This document shows positions 42,913-52,245 of a stretch of 64,000 nucleotides of DNA, piece by piece. A program made the translations under genes and the position numbers. Source of the stretch: Clostridia bacterium (GTDB lineage: Bacteria > Bacillota > Peptococcia > DRI-13 > UBA5745); assembly GCA_018434325.1 (NCBI GenBank), contig JAHDPO010000007.1:202210-266209 (forward strand). The letters run 5' to 3'. Under the pieces are notes generated by a model. It was given only the letters and a program-made list of their open reading frames with translations, was not told the DNA's origin and searched no databases. Every line of letters begins with the position of its first letter. Positions within the stretch are counted from its first letter, which is position 1.

Positions 42913-43525
42913 ACAAACGGTAATTACCATCAGCCGTCAATACGGCAGCGGCGGCCGCCTCATCGGTCAGAGGCTGGCAGAAATATTATCCATCCCCTTT
43001 TATGACAATCATCTGATTTCTTTAGCCGCTCAAAAAGCAGGCTACAACGAAGAAATTTTGAAATCTGCCGACGAGCGGCCGGCCAGCAGCTTTCTCTATT
43101 CTTCCCTCATGGGCAATTACGCTTTAGGCGCCCAATATCCGGGAGGCGTCAGCATGCCGCTGAACGATCATTTATTCCTTCTGCAATCCGGCTTGATCAA
43201 GGAAGCGGCCCGGGAAGGCGCCTGCGTCATCATCGGCCGCTGCGCCAATTACGTGCTGAAGGATTTGCCTCATCTGCTCAGCGTTTTCGTCCATGCGCCC
43301 ATACAGGACCGTATAAACAGAGCTATCGAGACGTATCAGCTGCCTCAGGAAAAAATCCGGGAAACCATCGAAAAAATCGATAAGAGAAGGGCCGCGTATT
43401 ACAACTATTATACCGACAGCCGTTGGGGCAAGCAGGAAAGCTACCATTTATCCATCAACAGCAGCCTGCTGGGCGTCGAAAAAACAGCGGAAGTACTGGC
43501 CCACATCGTCAGCCTGACCCGATAA
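42905..43525 (+). CDS. Cytidylate kinase-like family protein
   Basis: 206 residues from ATG 42905 (AAGGAG eight bases upstream; a GTG at 42896 overlaps that site). P-loop in ITISRQYGSGGRLIGQRLA (about 7-25), later CVIIGRCANYVLKD and VFVHAPIQDRINRA. This is the AAA_17/cytidylate-kinase-like family common in Clostridia, distinct from housekeeping Cmk. Substrate unproven. Translationally coupled to yigZ. Confidence 0.87.
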   Translation: MSKQTVITISRQYGSGGRLIGQRLAEILSIPFYDNHLISLAAQKAGYNEEILKSADERPASSFLYSSLMGNYALGAQYPGGVSMPLNDHLFLLQSGLIKEAAREGACVIIGRCANYVLKDLPHLLSVFVHAPIQDRINRAIETYQLPQEKIRETIEKIDKRRAAYYNYYTDSRWGKQESYHLSINSSLLGVEKTAEVLAHIVSLTR

Positions 43526-43593
43526 AAAGAGCGGTCTGTTTTAATATGATTGGCAATTGCGACAGACAAAGTATTTTCCTTTAAAAATATTAG

Positions 43594-43638
43594 AAAACTG
43601 CTCCTTGCCGGCAACCTGAACCGGCAGGAGCAGTTTTT
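43594..43638. terminator. Terminator between the kinase-like gene and the UBA gene
   Basis: AAAACTGCTCCTTGCCGG (43594-43611) pairs with CCGGCAGGAGCAGTTTTT (43621-43638). It is symmetrical enough to serve both convergent units. Confidence 0.85.
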
Positions 43639-43673
43639 ATCTTACAGGAATCTTACAGGTATCCTCGCTGATG

Positions 43674-44252
43674 CTACTCTTCTTCAGGGGTTTTCTCTTC
43701 CGGGCTGCCGGCCTCAGCCCCGGTCTCGCCGGCGCAGCCGTCTTCTTCCGCCCCATCGCAATCCTTATCCTTATTACCGAAGCGAGGCAGCTTTAGATTG
43801 CGCCTTTCAACGGTGCCGTCGGCTTTTTCTATCTCGAAAACCATTTCCTTCATCACGGCGGCGGCGGCTCCCACTGCCGTCATGGCCAGCAGCAGCGGAC
43901 TAAACAGCATGACGCCCAAGCCTACTACGCCAAAGGTGGCAGGGATCTCGATCAAGGTTCTTTCACCGCTGACCAGCCGCACCTTCGTCACATTACCCTC
44001 CTGGATAACAGACTTAATTTGCTCAATCAGGCCCCGGACGAAATGCTCCCTGTTTTCCTTATCCCATTTTGGCTCTTTGACGTCTTCGCCTAAAAATTCG
44101 TTTTGCCCCCTGGCGGCGCCGGCTCCCTGTTCTTCCAGATAAACCAAGGCCTGAGCCAGATCTCCGTCGGATTCGTCCAAGGCTTCTTTAGCCTGAGCAT
44201 ACGTTACGTTCAACCGTTCTTTTAACGCATCCATTTTTTCTAATTCGTTCAT
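43674..44252 (-). CDS. UBA-like and DUF4342 domain membrane protein
   Basis: 192 residues from ATG 44252 (GGGAGGG seven bases upstream). N-terminal UBA/EF-Ts-like three-helix domain (LKERLNVTYAQAKEALDESDGDLAQALVYLEE), a DUF4342-like segment (about 70-130, VRLVSGERTLIEIPATFGVVGLGVMLF in part) with a membrane helix near 105-130 and an acidic tail with DCDGAEEDGCAGETG. Role unknown. Confidence 0.75.
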   Translation of the reverse strand: MNELEKMDALKERLNVTYAQAKEALDESDGDLAQALVYLEEQGAGAARGQNEFLGEDVKEPKWDKENREHFVRGLIEQIKSVIQEGNVTKVRLVSGERTLIEIPATFGVVGLGVMLFSPLLLAMTAVGAAAAVMKEMVFEIEKADGTVERRNLKLPRFGNKDKDCDGAEEDGCAGETGAEAGSPEEKTPEEE

Positions 44253-44309
44253 GTTCAACCCTCCCATTTCTTAATTGCTTTACTGACACCTTGTTCATTG
44301 ACTGATGAA

Positions 44310-45053
44310 TTATCCCTTGTTGATCATCGACCAGGTTTTCATGGGCCTGCCCGTATGACGAAGGATCCATTGCCGCAGTACTTTGGATAAATCAGCCAAT
44401 TGCTCATCGGTTACCGTTAAGCGGTTCAATTTATCCAGGCCCAGATTCTCCAGCAGCTGCCAGAGGCTGAGGGCGGCGGGACTGATGCGGGTAAGCTCAG
44501 GCAGCTCCCTGGAGCAAGAGCCGCAGAGAAAGCCGCCTTCGCTGCCGGAAAAAAAGCAGACCTTTTCTTTGACCACCGGCCGGCCGCAGCGGCTGCAAAG
44601 CCGAAAATCAGGGCTCAGCCCCTGCTGCTGAATCAACCGCACCTCCAAAGCCCGGCTCATCAGCTTGCCGGCATTGACCGCCAGGCCGAGGAAACCGGCT
44701 TTTGCCAAATAGTACAGCTCATCCTCCGCCATTTCTTCCTGGCCGAAGTTTTCCAAAAGCTCCGCCCAATAAGCGCCCAAGGTAAGAGCATCGTAGCTTT
44801 GCCGCAAAGGCAGCAGCATTTCCAGGCATTGGCTTTGCAGTAAAGAATGGAGTGTGGAGCGGCCGCTGTCCAGCATCATTTCATTGATGCTATAGGGCTG
44901 CACCCCTCCCCGCAGGCTGCTGGCGGGCTTATAAATCCCTTTGGCGACGGCGGTGATTTTCCCTCTTTCTTTTGTCAGCAGAGTCACCAGAGCGTCGGCC
45001 TCCCGATATTTGCGGAGCCGTAAAACAATGGCTTCTGTTTTGTATTGTACCAT
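44310..45053 (-). CDS. recO: DNA repair protein RecO
   Basis: 247 residues. N-terminal OB fold starting MVQYKTEAIVLRLRKYREAD, and a zinc site CSRCGRPVVKEKVCF followed by FLCGSC. Loads RecA with RecR in recombinational repair. Conserved neighbour of era. Confidence 0.95.
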   Translation of the reverse strand: MVQYKTEAIVLRLRKYREADALVTLLTKERGKITAVAKGIYKPASSLRGGVQPYSINEMMLDSGRSTLHSLLQSQCLEMLLPLRQSYDALTLGAYWAELLENFGQEEMAEDELYYLAKAGFLGLAVNAGKLMSRALEVRLIQQQGLSPDFRLCSRCGRPVVKEKVCFFSGSEGGFLCGSCSRELPELTRISPAALSLWQLLENLGLDKLNRLTVTDEQLADLSKVLRQWILRHTGRPMKTWSMINKG

Positions 45054-45121
45054 ATTCTTCCCCGGTCACAATGAATTGGCGATTAAACGATTATTAAAAA
45101 TTGATGAAGACGCTCTCATTG

Positions 45122-46024
45122 TTAATTCTCTTCCAGACCCAGTTCCTTCAACTGATGGGGCTTATTGCGCCAATCTTCCTTGACCCGCACCCAGAGCTGC
45201 AAATTGATCTGAATACCCAGAAGTCCTTCGATATCTTTACGGGCTTCCGTGCCGATCCATTTGAGGGTGCCGCCTCCCTTGCCGATCAGGATACCTTTTT
45301 GGCTGTCCCGCTCCACCACGATGACGGCATGTATATCCATCAAATTCTCATGGCGGTCCGTCATTTTTTCCACCAGCACAGCTACGGAATAGGGCACCTC
45401 CTGGCGGGTGGTCAGCATCACTTTTTCCCGAATCATTTCCGCGATCATTACCCGCTCCGGCTGGTCCGTCATTTCGTCCTCGTCATAACAGGGAGGCCCG
45501 GCCTGGAAATACGCAACGGTGGCCGACAAAAGATCCGGGATATTGTCGCCTTTTAATGCCGAAAGCGGGAAAATATGATCGAATTGCCTTCTTTCATGAA
45601 AAGCGGCGATGATCGGCAAAAGCTCCTCCTTGGCCAGCAGGTCAACTTTATTGAGCAGAAGAAAAACCGGCTTCTTTACTTTCTCCAGCATTTGCAGGAT
45701 ATATGCTTCACCGGCCCCAAATTCGGCGGTGGCATCCACCAAATAATAAACTACGTCGGCTACGTCGAGAACTCCGACGGCGGTGTCCACCATGTTTTTG
45801 CCCAGCCTGTCTTTGGGTTTGTGGACGCCGGGGGTGTCGAAAAGCACCATCTGCCATTGCGGCTTCGTCACGATGCCCATGATTCTCGTTCGGGTGGTCT
45901 GGGGCTTATCGGTAACGATAGCTACTTTTTCTCCTACCAGGTAATTAAGCAAAGTGGATTTGCCGGCGTTGGGCCGGCCGATCAAGGCCACCGAGCCAAA
46001 GCGGTGTTCCGTTGTTTTTGTCAT
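45122..46024 (-). CDS. era: GTPase Era
   Basis: 300 residues. G1 GRPNAGKS (16-23), G3 DTPGVHKPKD, G4 NKVD, and the KH domain at the C-terminus (VERDSQKGILIGKGGGTLK). Binds 16S rRNA and helps assemble the 30S subunit. Confidence 0.97.
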   Translation of the reverse strand: MTKTTEHRFGSVALIGRPNAGKSTLLNYLVGEKVAIVTDKPQTTRTRIMGIVTKPQWQMVLFDTPGVHKPKDRLGKNMVDTAVGVLDVADVVYYLVDATAEFGAGEAYILQMLEKVKKPVFLLLNKVDLLAKEELLPIIAAFHERRQFDHIFPLSALKGDNIPDLLSATVAYFQAGPPCYDEDEMTDQPERVMIAEMIREKVMLTTRQEVPYSVAVLVEKMTDRHENLMDIHAVIVVERDSQKGILIGKGGGTLKWIGTEARKDIEGLLGIQINLQLWVRVKEDWRNKPHQLKELGLEEN

Positions 46025-46078
46025 ATCAGACTCCTGTTCAACATTTTTTATTTTTATCAGTGGCGCATCTGCGTTACA

Positions 46079-46537
46079 TCAGCGAGGCAGGCCCATGGCT
46101 CTCAAAATCTGCCGCTGCAGCTCCTCCATGCGGGCCGCCTCACTTTCCGTCTGATGATCCAGCCCTAAAAGATGCAGCATACCGTGAACCGTCAAAAAAG
46201 CCATTTCTCTTTCGTAGCTGTGGCCGTAAGCCACAGCTTGCTCCGCCGCCCGGTCCGTGGAAATAATGATGTCCCCTAAAAGCTGCCGGCCGCTGCCGCT
46301 GCAAGCCAAAGCCTGTCCCTCATTGATAGGAAAGGAAAGCACATCCGTAGGCCGGTCGATATTGCGATAGGCCTTATTCAGCTCCTGAATACCGGGATTA
46401 TCCGTCAAGGTCAGGCTGACTTCTGCTTTTTGATCAGCTTTCATGCGCAGCAGGCTCAGCTTCACTGCCTGGCGCAGCAAGGCTGCCATCTCCGCTGTGG
46501 GCTTGCTCTTGCCCTGCCGGCTGAATACCAGCTTCAT
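46079..46537 (-). CDS. ybeY: Endoribonuclease YbeY
   Basis: 152 residues. Zinc motif HGMLHLLGLDHQTESEA and the RNIDRPTDVLSFP signature. 16S rRNA maturation and ribosome quality control. The ATG 46537 is preceded by GGAG at a proper distance, and the N-terminal length fits the family, so the 104-base out-of-frame overlap with the end of yqfF appears real. Confidence 0.94.
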   Translation of the reverse strand: MKLVFSRQGKSKPTAEMAALLRQAVKLSLLRMKADQKAEVSLTLTDNPGIQELNKAYRNIDRPTDVLSFPINEGQALACSGSGRQLLGDIIISTDRAAEQAVAYGHSYEREMAFLTVHGMLHLLGLDHQTESEAARMEELQRQILRAMGLPR

Positions 46538-48854
46538 CTTTCTCCAACCCCTTCTCCGCCGTCTCTTCCTTTTGCCCTTCCGGCTGCTCCCCCGGTTTAT
46601 CCTCGGTTTTATCCATCCCTTTTTTCATTACCGCCAACACGTTATCGGGATACTCGATACGGCTGTGGTAAATACCGTTCAGCACCTGCGTAAAGCTTTG
46701 ACCGATGGTTTTCAGGTCGCTGAGGGACAAATGAGAATCCTCCAGCTGCCCGTCAGCCACCTTATCGTTGATCAGCTTCTTAACCGCCGCTTCCATCTTA
46801 TCGCCGGAAATATTCATGGAACGGATAGCCGCCTCCACGGAATCAGCCAGCATCACCAAGGCCGTCTCCTTTGATTGAGGTCTGGGCCCGGGATAGCGGA
46901 AATCGCTTTCTTTGATTTTTTCGGGATCATCCGCTTCTTCCAAAGCCTTATGGTAGAAAAAGGCCATGATGCTGTCGCCGTGATGCTGCGCAATGAAATC
47001 CAGCACCTTTTCTGGCAGCTTGTTTTTTCTGCCGATCTCCAAGCCGTCCTTCACGTGGGAAATCAGGATCAAAGCGCTGAGGGCCGGCGTCAGCTTGTCG
47101 TGGGGATTAGCGCCGGCCAGCTGATTTTCGACGAAGAAATAAGGCCGCCGCGTCTTGCCGATATCATGGTAATAAGCCCCCACTCTAACCAATATCGGAT
47201 CCGCTCCCACCGCGTCAGCGGCGGCTTCCGCCAGATTGCCCACTAAAATGCTGTGGTGATAAGTACCCGGCGCTTTCAGCAGCAGCTCTTTCAATAAAGG
47301 CTGCCGGGGATTGGACAGTTCCATCAGGCTGACGCTGGTGGTAACGTGGAAAGCCGCTTCCAGAAAAGGCAAGCTGCCGTAAGCCAGGATAGGGGAAAAG
47401 AAGCCGTTGACTATGCCCAGAATCACACCGTAAAAAATCGTCATTCTGGCGTGGTTATTCATAATTCCCATACCGATAATCATCCAGGCATTAACCAGAG
47501 CAATCATCAAGCCGGCTTTGGCCCATTCCGAGCGCTGGGCATAACGCCCGATGCCATATATGCCGATCATGCTGCCGGCAAAGGCTACAATGGTGTAGGA
47601 AAGGCCGCCCCCTGCCAAAATTCCGATATAGAGACTGACGACGGTGCCGAAAAATACACCCAGCCAGCTATCCATGAGTATAGCGATCAGTATGCTGCCG
47701 GCAGAGGCGGGAATCAAATACGCCACCTGTTCCGCCATTACCGGCTCAGGGCTGATATTGATGGCCACAATAAGCCGGGCCACCGCCAAAATCAAGAGAA
47801 ACAGCAGGCTTAGCAGAGTATAATGCTTGCCGTCGGCTAGATTTTTGGGCGGAAACTGCTTCAAATATAAGGACAGCAGGAAAAAAACGCAAGCGGTGAA
47901 TATGGCCACGCCCACCAGCATCACATAAGAGGCTTTGCTGCGCTGATAACCGAGGGCCTTAAGAATCTCGATGTGGGTAGCCGTCACCACCTCGCCCTTG
48001 CCGATGACTTTTTGGTTGCGGTATACCGTATTTAAAACCGGCGGCTCTTTGCCGGCGGCTTCCTCCCTGGCCCGCATCGTCGTCTCTTCATCGAAAATAA
48101 AATTGGCGTCCATGCTGATGAAGCGGAAAACGGCTTGCAGGAAGGAAACCTGTTCTTCATTATTGATGCGCAGATATACCTCGTCCAATATTCTTTTTCT
48201 GGCTTCCTCTACCTCTTCTTTGCGCACGCCTTTCGTCCACTGCTCCGTCATAATCTTGACGGCCTCGCTGCGCAGGGACTGCAAAGTAATGGAATCCAGA
48301 TTTAAAATAGCCTTGGCCGTACTGTCTTTGATCTGCAGCTGCGCTATATAAGGAGCCGCCTGCTCCATACGGCTTTTCGGCTCCGTGGGCTCCTGATTAT
48401 CTGCCGGCTCTCCGACCCTTTCGCCGGCGGCTTCACTGCCGGCGGCAGCCTGTCCCCTCTGTCCTTCCTGACCTGCGGCAGCTTGCCCGGCAGGAGGTCT
48501 GCCTTCTTCCGATAATAAGGCCAAATCCTCCCAGGCTTTAAACAGCTGATTTAACTGATCCACCTGGCCTTCCAGGACGGCGCTGTCAAAAACAAAAATA
48601 TCGCCTACCTTCTCGGCAGCCGCCTGACGGTTGGCCTCGGTTTTGGCCGTATCCTCATAGGTTACGCTTTTATCCGCTTCAATGGTGGCTTGAGATACTT
48701 CCCCTTCATTGACAAAAAAATTACCCGGCAAGAAATAAGAGGAAAAGACCACCAATACGCCGGCCAGGGTGATTAATCCCCACATGGCGGCATGATTAAC
48801 CGGACTCATATCCCGGAAAAATTCCTGTATCTTTTCCTGCACGGTCTTTAACAC
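46434..48854 (-). CDS. yqfF: PgpH/YqfF-type 7TM-HD phosphodiesterase
   Basis: 806 residues from GTG 48854. N-terminal helix, an extracytoplasmic 7TMR-HDED domain with a Gln/Gly/Glu-rich insertion (about 110-155), seven helices (about 305-495), then an HD domain with HSILVGNLAEAAADAVG and YYHDIGKTRRPYF. Relatives hydrolyse c-di-AMP. An 80-residue acidic, low-complexity tail at the C-terminus is partly encoded within the ybeY start region. Confidence 0.93.
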   Translation of the reverse strand: MLKTVQEKIQEFFRDMSPVNHAAMWGLITLAGVLVVFSSYFLPGNFFVNEGEVSQATIEADKSVTYEDTAKTEANRQAAAEKVGDIFVFDSAVLEGQVDQLNQLFKAWEDLALLSEEGRPPAGQAAAGQEGQRGQAAAGSEAAGERVGEPADNQEPTEPKSRMEQAAPYIAQLQIKDSTAKAILNLDSITLQSLRSEAVKIMTEQWTKGVRKEEVEEARKRILDEVYLRINNEEQVSFLQAVFRFISMDANFIFDEETTMRAREEAAGKEPPVLNTVYRNQKVIGKGEVVTATHIEILKALGYQRSKASYVMLVGVAIFTACVFFLLSLYLKQFPPKNLADGKHYTLLSLLFLLILAVARLIVAINISPEPVMAEQVAYLIPASAGSILIAILMDSWLGVFFGTVVSLYIGILAGGGLSYTIVAFAGSMIGIYGIGRYAQRSEWAKAGLMIALVNAWMIIGMGIMNNHARMTIFYGVILGIVNGFFSPILAYGSLPFLEAAFHVTTSVSLMELSNPRQPLLKELLLKAPGTYHHSILVGNLAEAAADAVGADPILVRVGAYYHDIGKTRRPYFFVENQLAGANPHDKLTPALSALILISHVKDGLEIGRKNKLPEKVLDFIAQHHGDSIMAFFYHKALEEADDPEKIKESDFRYPGPRPQSKETALVMLADSVEAAIRSMNISGDKMEAAVKKLINDKVADGQLEDSHLSLSDLKTIGQSFTQVLNGIYHSRIEYPDNVLAVMKKGMDKTEDKPGEQPEGQKEETAEKGLEKDEAGIQPAGQEQAHSGDGSLAAPGSEAEPAAHES

Positions 48855-48857
48855 TGG

Positions 48858-49844
48858 TTATCGCCCCCGTTTTTCTTCAGCCGCCCTTTGCTCATCAAAG
48901 TCCTCATAGGCCTGAATAATTCGCTGCACCACAGGATGACGGACAATGTCCACTTTGGTCAAGTAGAGAAAACTAATGCCCGGCACGCCTTTTAATATCC
49001 GCTGCACCGAGACCAGGCCGGACTCCTGGGCTTTGCCGATATCGATCTGCGTCACGTCGCCGGTAATCACGGCTTGGGAATTAAAGCCGATGCGGGTTAA
49101 AAACATTTTCATCTGCTCCGGCGTCGTGTTTTGGGCCTCATCCAGGATAATAAAAGAATCGTCTAAGGTCCTGCCCCGCATATAGGCCAGAGGCGCAATC
49201 TCGATAATAGATTTCTCGATGTAGCGCTGCGCCGCTTCCATACCCAAAATATCAAAGAGGCCGTCATAAAGAGGCCGCAGATAAGGATCTACTTTATCCT
49301 GCAAATCCCCGGGCAAAAAGCCCAGCTTTTCACCGGCCTCCACTGCCGGCCGGGTAAGGATGATGCGGTTGACTGTTTTATTCTTCAATGCCGTTACCGC
49401 CATCACCACCGCCAAATAAGTTTTGCCTGTGCCGGCGGGCCCGATGCCAAAAACGATATCCTGCTTATTAATAGCCTGTACATAGCGGTATTGGCCGATA
49501 GTTTTGGCCTTGATCAGCCGGCCCCGAACCGTGGTCTGAAGAACTTGGTTCAAAGCCTCTCCCAAATCCTTGGCCATGCCTTCCTGCAAAGCGCCTAAGC
49601 AATAGGTAATATCAGCCGGCGTAATGGTATGGCCTTTTTCGGCCATGGACTTTAATTGCTGCAAAAGCGCCAGGCCTAATTGTACTTCGCTTTCTTCCCC
49701 GATCAGCCTGAGCTCGCCGCCCCGGCCGGATAAACGGGCATTGAGCCTGTTTTCCAGAAAACTTAAGTTTTCGTCGTTGGGGCCGTATAAATTGGCTGCC
49801 AGACCGTTTTCCAGGGGAAATGAGCCTTCTATGGTCTTGGACAA
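48858..49844 (-). CDS. phoH: PhoH-like ATPase
   Basis: 328 residues from TTG 49844, with GAGGAGG seven bases upstream. Walker A GIGPAGTGKTYLAVV (about 132-146), TRPAVEAGEKLGFLPGDL, Walker B SFIILDEAQNTTPEQMKMFL. Probable RNA-linked ATPase, always next to ybeY and yqfF in this lineage. Confidence 0.95.
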   Translation of the reverse strand: MSKTIEGSFPLENGLAANLYGPNDENLSFLENRLNARLSGRGGELRLIGEESEVQLGLALLQQLKSMAEKGHTITPADITYCLGALQEGMAKDLGEALNQVLQTTVRGRLIKAKTIGQYRYVQAINKQDIVFGIGPAGTGKTYLAVVMAVTALKNKTVNRIILTRPAVEAGEKLGFLPGDLQDKVDPYLRPLYDGLFDILGMEAAQRYIEKSIIEIAPLAYMRGRTLDDSFIILDEAQNTTPEQMKMFLTRIGFNSQAVITGDVTQIDIGKAQESGLVSVQRILKGVPGISFLYLTKVDIVRHPVVQRIIQAYEDFDEQRAAEEKRGR

Positions 49845-49944
49845 TCGTTTTCCTCCTCGTAATATAACGAGACTACGCTCATTAAATTAATAAATTATAT
49901 CAAATCTTTCCTTTTTCTGCAATCGCCAGAAGCAAAGCACTTAC

Positions 49945-50073
49945 TCAGCCCTTACTCAACTGCTGCGCCTGCCGCCGGGAAAACAGCCGCCGCAGGACTA
50001 TAAAAACAACTGTCCCGACCGGCGCCCAAAGGGCGGCCCGGGATAATATAGGCAAAATTTGCTGGACAGGCAT
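49945..50073 (-). CDS. Possible small membrane protein (42 residues)
   Basis: ATG 50073 opens a frame MPVQQILPILSRAALWAPVG, then a helix (about 17-28) and a basic tail RRLFSRRQAQQLSKG. GAGGAA lies about ten bases upstream. It sits in the gap between yqfD and phoH in the same direction. I know no family for it; it could be a chance frame. Confidence 0.4.
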   Translation of the reverse strand: MPVQQILPILSRAALWAPVGTVVFIVLRRLFSRRQAQQLSKG

Positions 50074-50182
50074 ATGCTGTATTCCTCACTTTCCTGATAC
50101 AGTATACCCCATCAGCACCGGTTTTTGCGACAGTAGTTTTTAGAGGCCGCGGTCATTAGGATACGGTTTTTGCCGCCGGGAT

Positions 50183-51475
50183 TTAATCGCTTTGCAGGTA
50201 TTCGCCTATATCCTCCAGGGTCACCACGGACCAAAGAATCTGCACCTTGCCCTCCAGCTCCTGACCGGGCCGCACTTCCTCCCGCAGGATCCGGCAATCC
50301 AAAGGCGTCTGCCGCAACAGCTCTTCCTTCGCCAGCCGGATACTCTCCGCCGCCGCCTGCTGCAAATCCCTTTCCTCAATGGATATGCTCTGCTCTTTAT
50401 GGGTAACGCTGATCAGCTGCACTTGCTTTTCCTTATCCTTATCTTGCCATAAAGTCTTTACATTTATTACCTGGCGATAAATTTCGTAAGGTGGCTGAGG
50501 CAATCCGGAAAGCCGCCACTCCTGATCCAGTACCTTCAGCCGATACCAGGTGGTCTCCCTGCCCGTATCACGATGTATTTCCTCGCGCAAAGCACTTTCC
50601 TGGAGAATTTCCCGGTGCACCTCCGCCCTGATCACTCCCCGGGCCGGCAAAAGCCGCAGCCCTTTTTTGGCGGCCTGTTCTTCATCATTCTCTTCGCCGC
50701 TGCTTTCCTTTGGCCCCAGACCTGCCTTTTGGCGCCGGGCTTCCTCTCTCTGCTGACTCTTCCAGCGGGCCTGCCATTCCTCCTGCGTTAAGGCCTGATA
50801 GCCGGCGATCAGCACCTGACCCTTATATACCGTTTCACCGGGCCTGACCAGAGCCGTGCCCTGCAAAACCAAGATTTCTTTTACAACACCATCGTTGGCT
50901 GCCACCAAATCGCCCCGGCCCACCATGCTGGGGTCCGTTTGATTTTTCTTTTCCACTACCGTTAAGATCAGCCGGCTGCCCCTCATTTCGATGCCTACCC
51001 AGGATACGCCCGGCAAAGACCGGTACAGCCCATCTCTTACCTCATCCTGATGGACCGCCGATCTCAGGCTGCCCGGGGTCAGGCCGTACGCACCGGCTAT
51101 TTCCCTGGCAGCCAGATTTAATTGGGGATCGTCACATTGAATATCCACAAACCAGATGAAGCGGCTAACGCCAAAGAGCAGCAGGATAAATAAAAGGCCG
51201 CCTACCACGAAAGAACGCCGCCGCTTCATTTTGGCCAGCAGAAAAGCCGGTCCTTTTTTCCCAATAATTTTCAAACGGCAACGGTTTTGCCTGGCCAGGC
51301 GAAATAGGGGTCTGATTCCTTCAATGCTGGTTTCCACCTGCCAAACGCCTTTTTCCGTCTCTTTCAACTGCCAAAGGGGTATTCCCCGGCTGACGGCCAT
51401 ATTGACGGCCCGTTCCGGCTCGCCTTCCCACAGACGCAAGGCTACCCGGTTTTGCATGCTGTTTTTTGTCTTCAT
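50183..51475 (-). CDS. yqfD: Sporulation protein YqfD
   Basis: 430 residues. N-terminal soluble domain, one helix (about 89-110, FVVGGLLFILLLFGVSRFIW), then the YqfD extracytoplasmic region (AREIAGAYGLTPGSL, SWVGIEMRGSRLILTVVEK). Contains a lysine/glutamate-rich insertion near 245-270. Sigma-E regulon member in spore formers. yqfC lies immediately upstream. Confidence 0.93.
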   Translation of the reverse strand: MKTKNSMQNRVALRLWEGEPERAVNMAVSRGIPLWQLKETEKGVWQVETSIEGIRPLFRLARQNRCRLKIIGKKGPAFLLAKMKRRRSFVVGGLLFILLLFGVSRFIWFVDIQCDDPQLNLAAREIAGAYGLTPGSLRSAVHQDEVRDGLYRSLPGVSWVGIEMRGSRLILTVVEKKNQTDPSMVGRGDLVAANDGVVKEILVLQGTALVRPGETVYKGQVLIAGYQALTQEEWQARWKSQQREEARRQKAGLGPKESSGEENDEEQAAKKGLRLLPARGVIRAEVHREILQESALREEIHRDTGRETTWYRLKVLDQEWRLSGLPQPPYEIYRQVINVKTLWQDKDKEKQVQLISVTHKEQSISIEERDLQQAAAESIRLAKEELLRQTPLDCRILREEVRPGQELEGKVQILWSVVTLEDIGEYLQSD

Positions 51476-51506
51476 CGCTCACTCCGCATTATAACAAGCT
51501 GAGGCA

Positions 51507-51788
51507 TTATAAACGAAAATGGATTTCATCGATGATCCCCGCCAAACAAAAGAACTCCCGGTCTATTCTGCTGATTTCCAGCTGTCGGCCTTTAATCCTC
51601 AGTTCTCCTGTTTTTAAGGCAACCACCGTTTCGGTCAGGGAATAGGATAAAATGCCCAGGTGATTTTCCAATTCGATATAGCGATTGCCCAGCATATTTA
51701 TGCGGGGCAGGTCAAGGATACCCTGGCCGGGGAGCATTTCTTTTGTTTTTTCAAAAAGGCTGCCGCCTTCCCTGGGTTGCTGCTTCAT
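51507..51788 (-). CDS. yqfC: Sporulation protein YqfC
   Basis: 93 residues: GQGILDLPRINMLGNRYIEL and ENHLGILSYSLTETVVALKT, the YabP/YqfC fold. Partner of YqfD in sporulation. First gene of the yqfC-yqfD-phoH-yqfF-ybeY series. Confidence 0.9.
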   Translation of the reverse strand: MKQQPREGGSLFEKTKEMLPGQGILDLPRINMLGNRYIELENHLGILSYSLTETVVALKTGELRIKGRQLEISRIDREFFCLAGIIDEIHFRL

Positions 51789-51996
51789 TGTCTCTCCCTC
51801 TCTATCCGGCTGCCTCGTAAAGCCTGGTTCAAAGATTGCCTATGTTTTCGCTATTTCTAATGTATGAAGGAAGCTTTCATCCTATGTTAAAAATGCAAAA
51901 AGAGCCGCCCGGCAAATCAAAGAATACCGGACGGCCCCCACAAATGCTTTTTCTCTTGTTTTGCTGCGGCAGGTTTTGCAGCTCTATCGTTTACTC

Positions 51997-52245
51997 TTAT
52001 TTATTTTCCAGGACTTTTTCTTTGAAGAAGCCTCTGGCTTGAATAGGCGTTACTTTCTCCGGCGCCCCCTCGCCAATCCTGACGCTGACTCCGTCCTGGC
52101 CGCAGCAGCCCATGCAAAAGACGCCTCTGAGCTCCACCTTATCATGAAGCTGATTCTCTTCGATCATTTGCTGAAACGTGGAAATCATATTGTATGATCC
52201 CTTGACGTGACAAGCGCTGCCAATACAAACATTGATGTTGATCAT
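51997..52245 (-). CDS. Thioredoxin-like [2Fe-2S] ferredoxin of the hyd operon
   Basis: 82 residues from ATG 52245, which forms an ATGA overlap with the hydA stop and has GGAGG seven bases upstream; an ATG two codons earlier abuts the ribosome site. Cysteines in VCIGSAC and FCMGCC give a four-Cys [2Fe-2S] site, as in the 80-residue protein next to the sensor hydrogenase. Likely electron partner of HydABC. Confidence 0.9.
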   Translation of the reverse strand: MININVCIGSACHVKGSYNMISTFQQMIEENQLHDKVELRGVFCMGCCGQDGVSVRIGEGAPEKVTPIQARGFFKEKVLENK

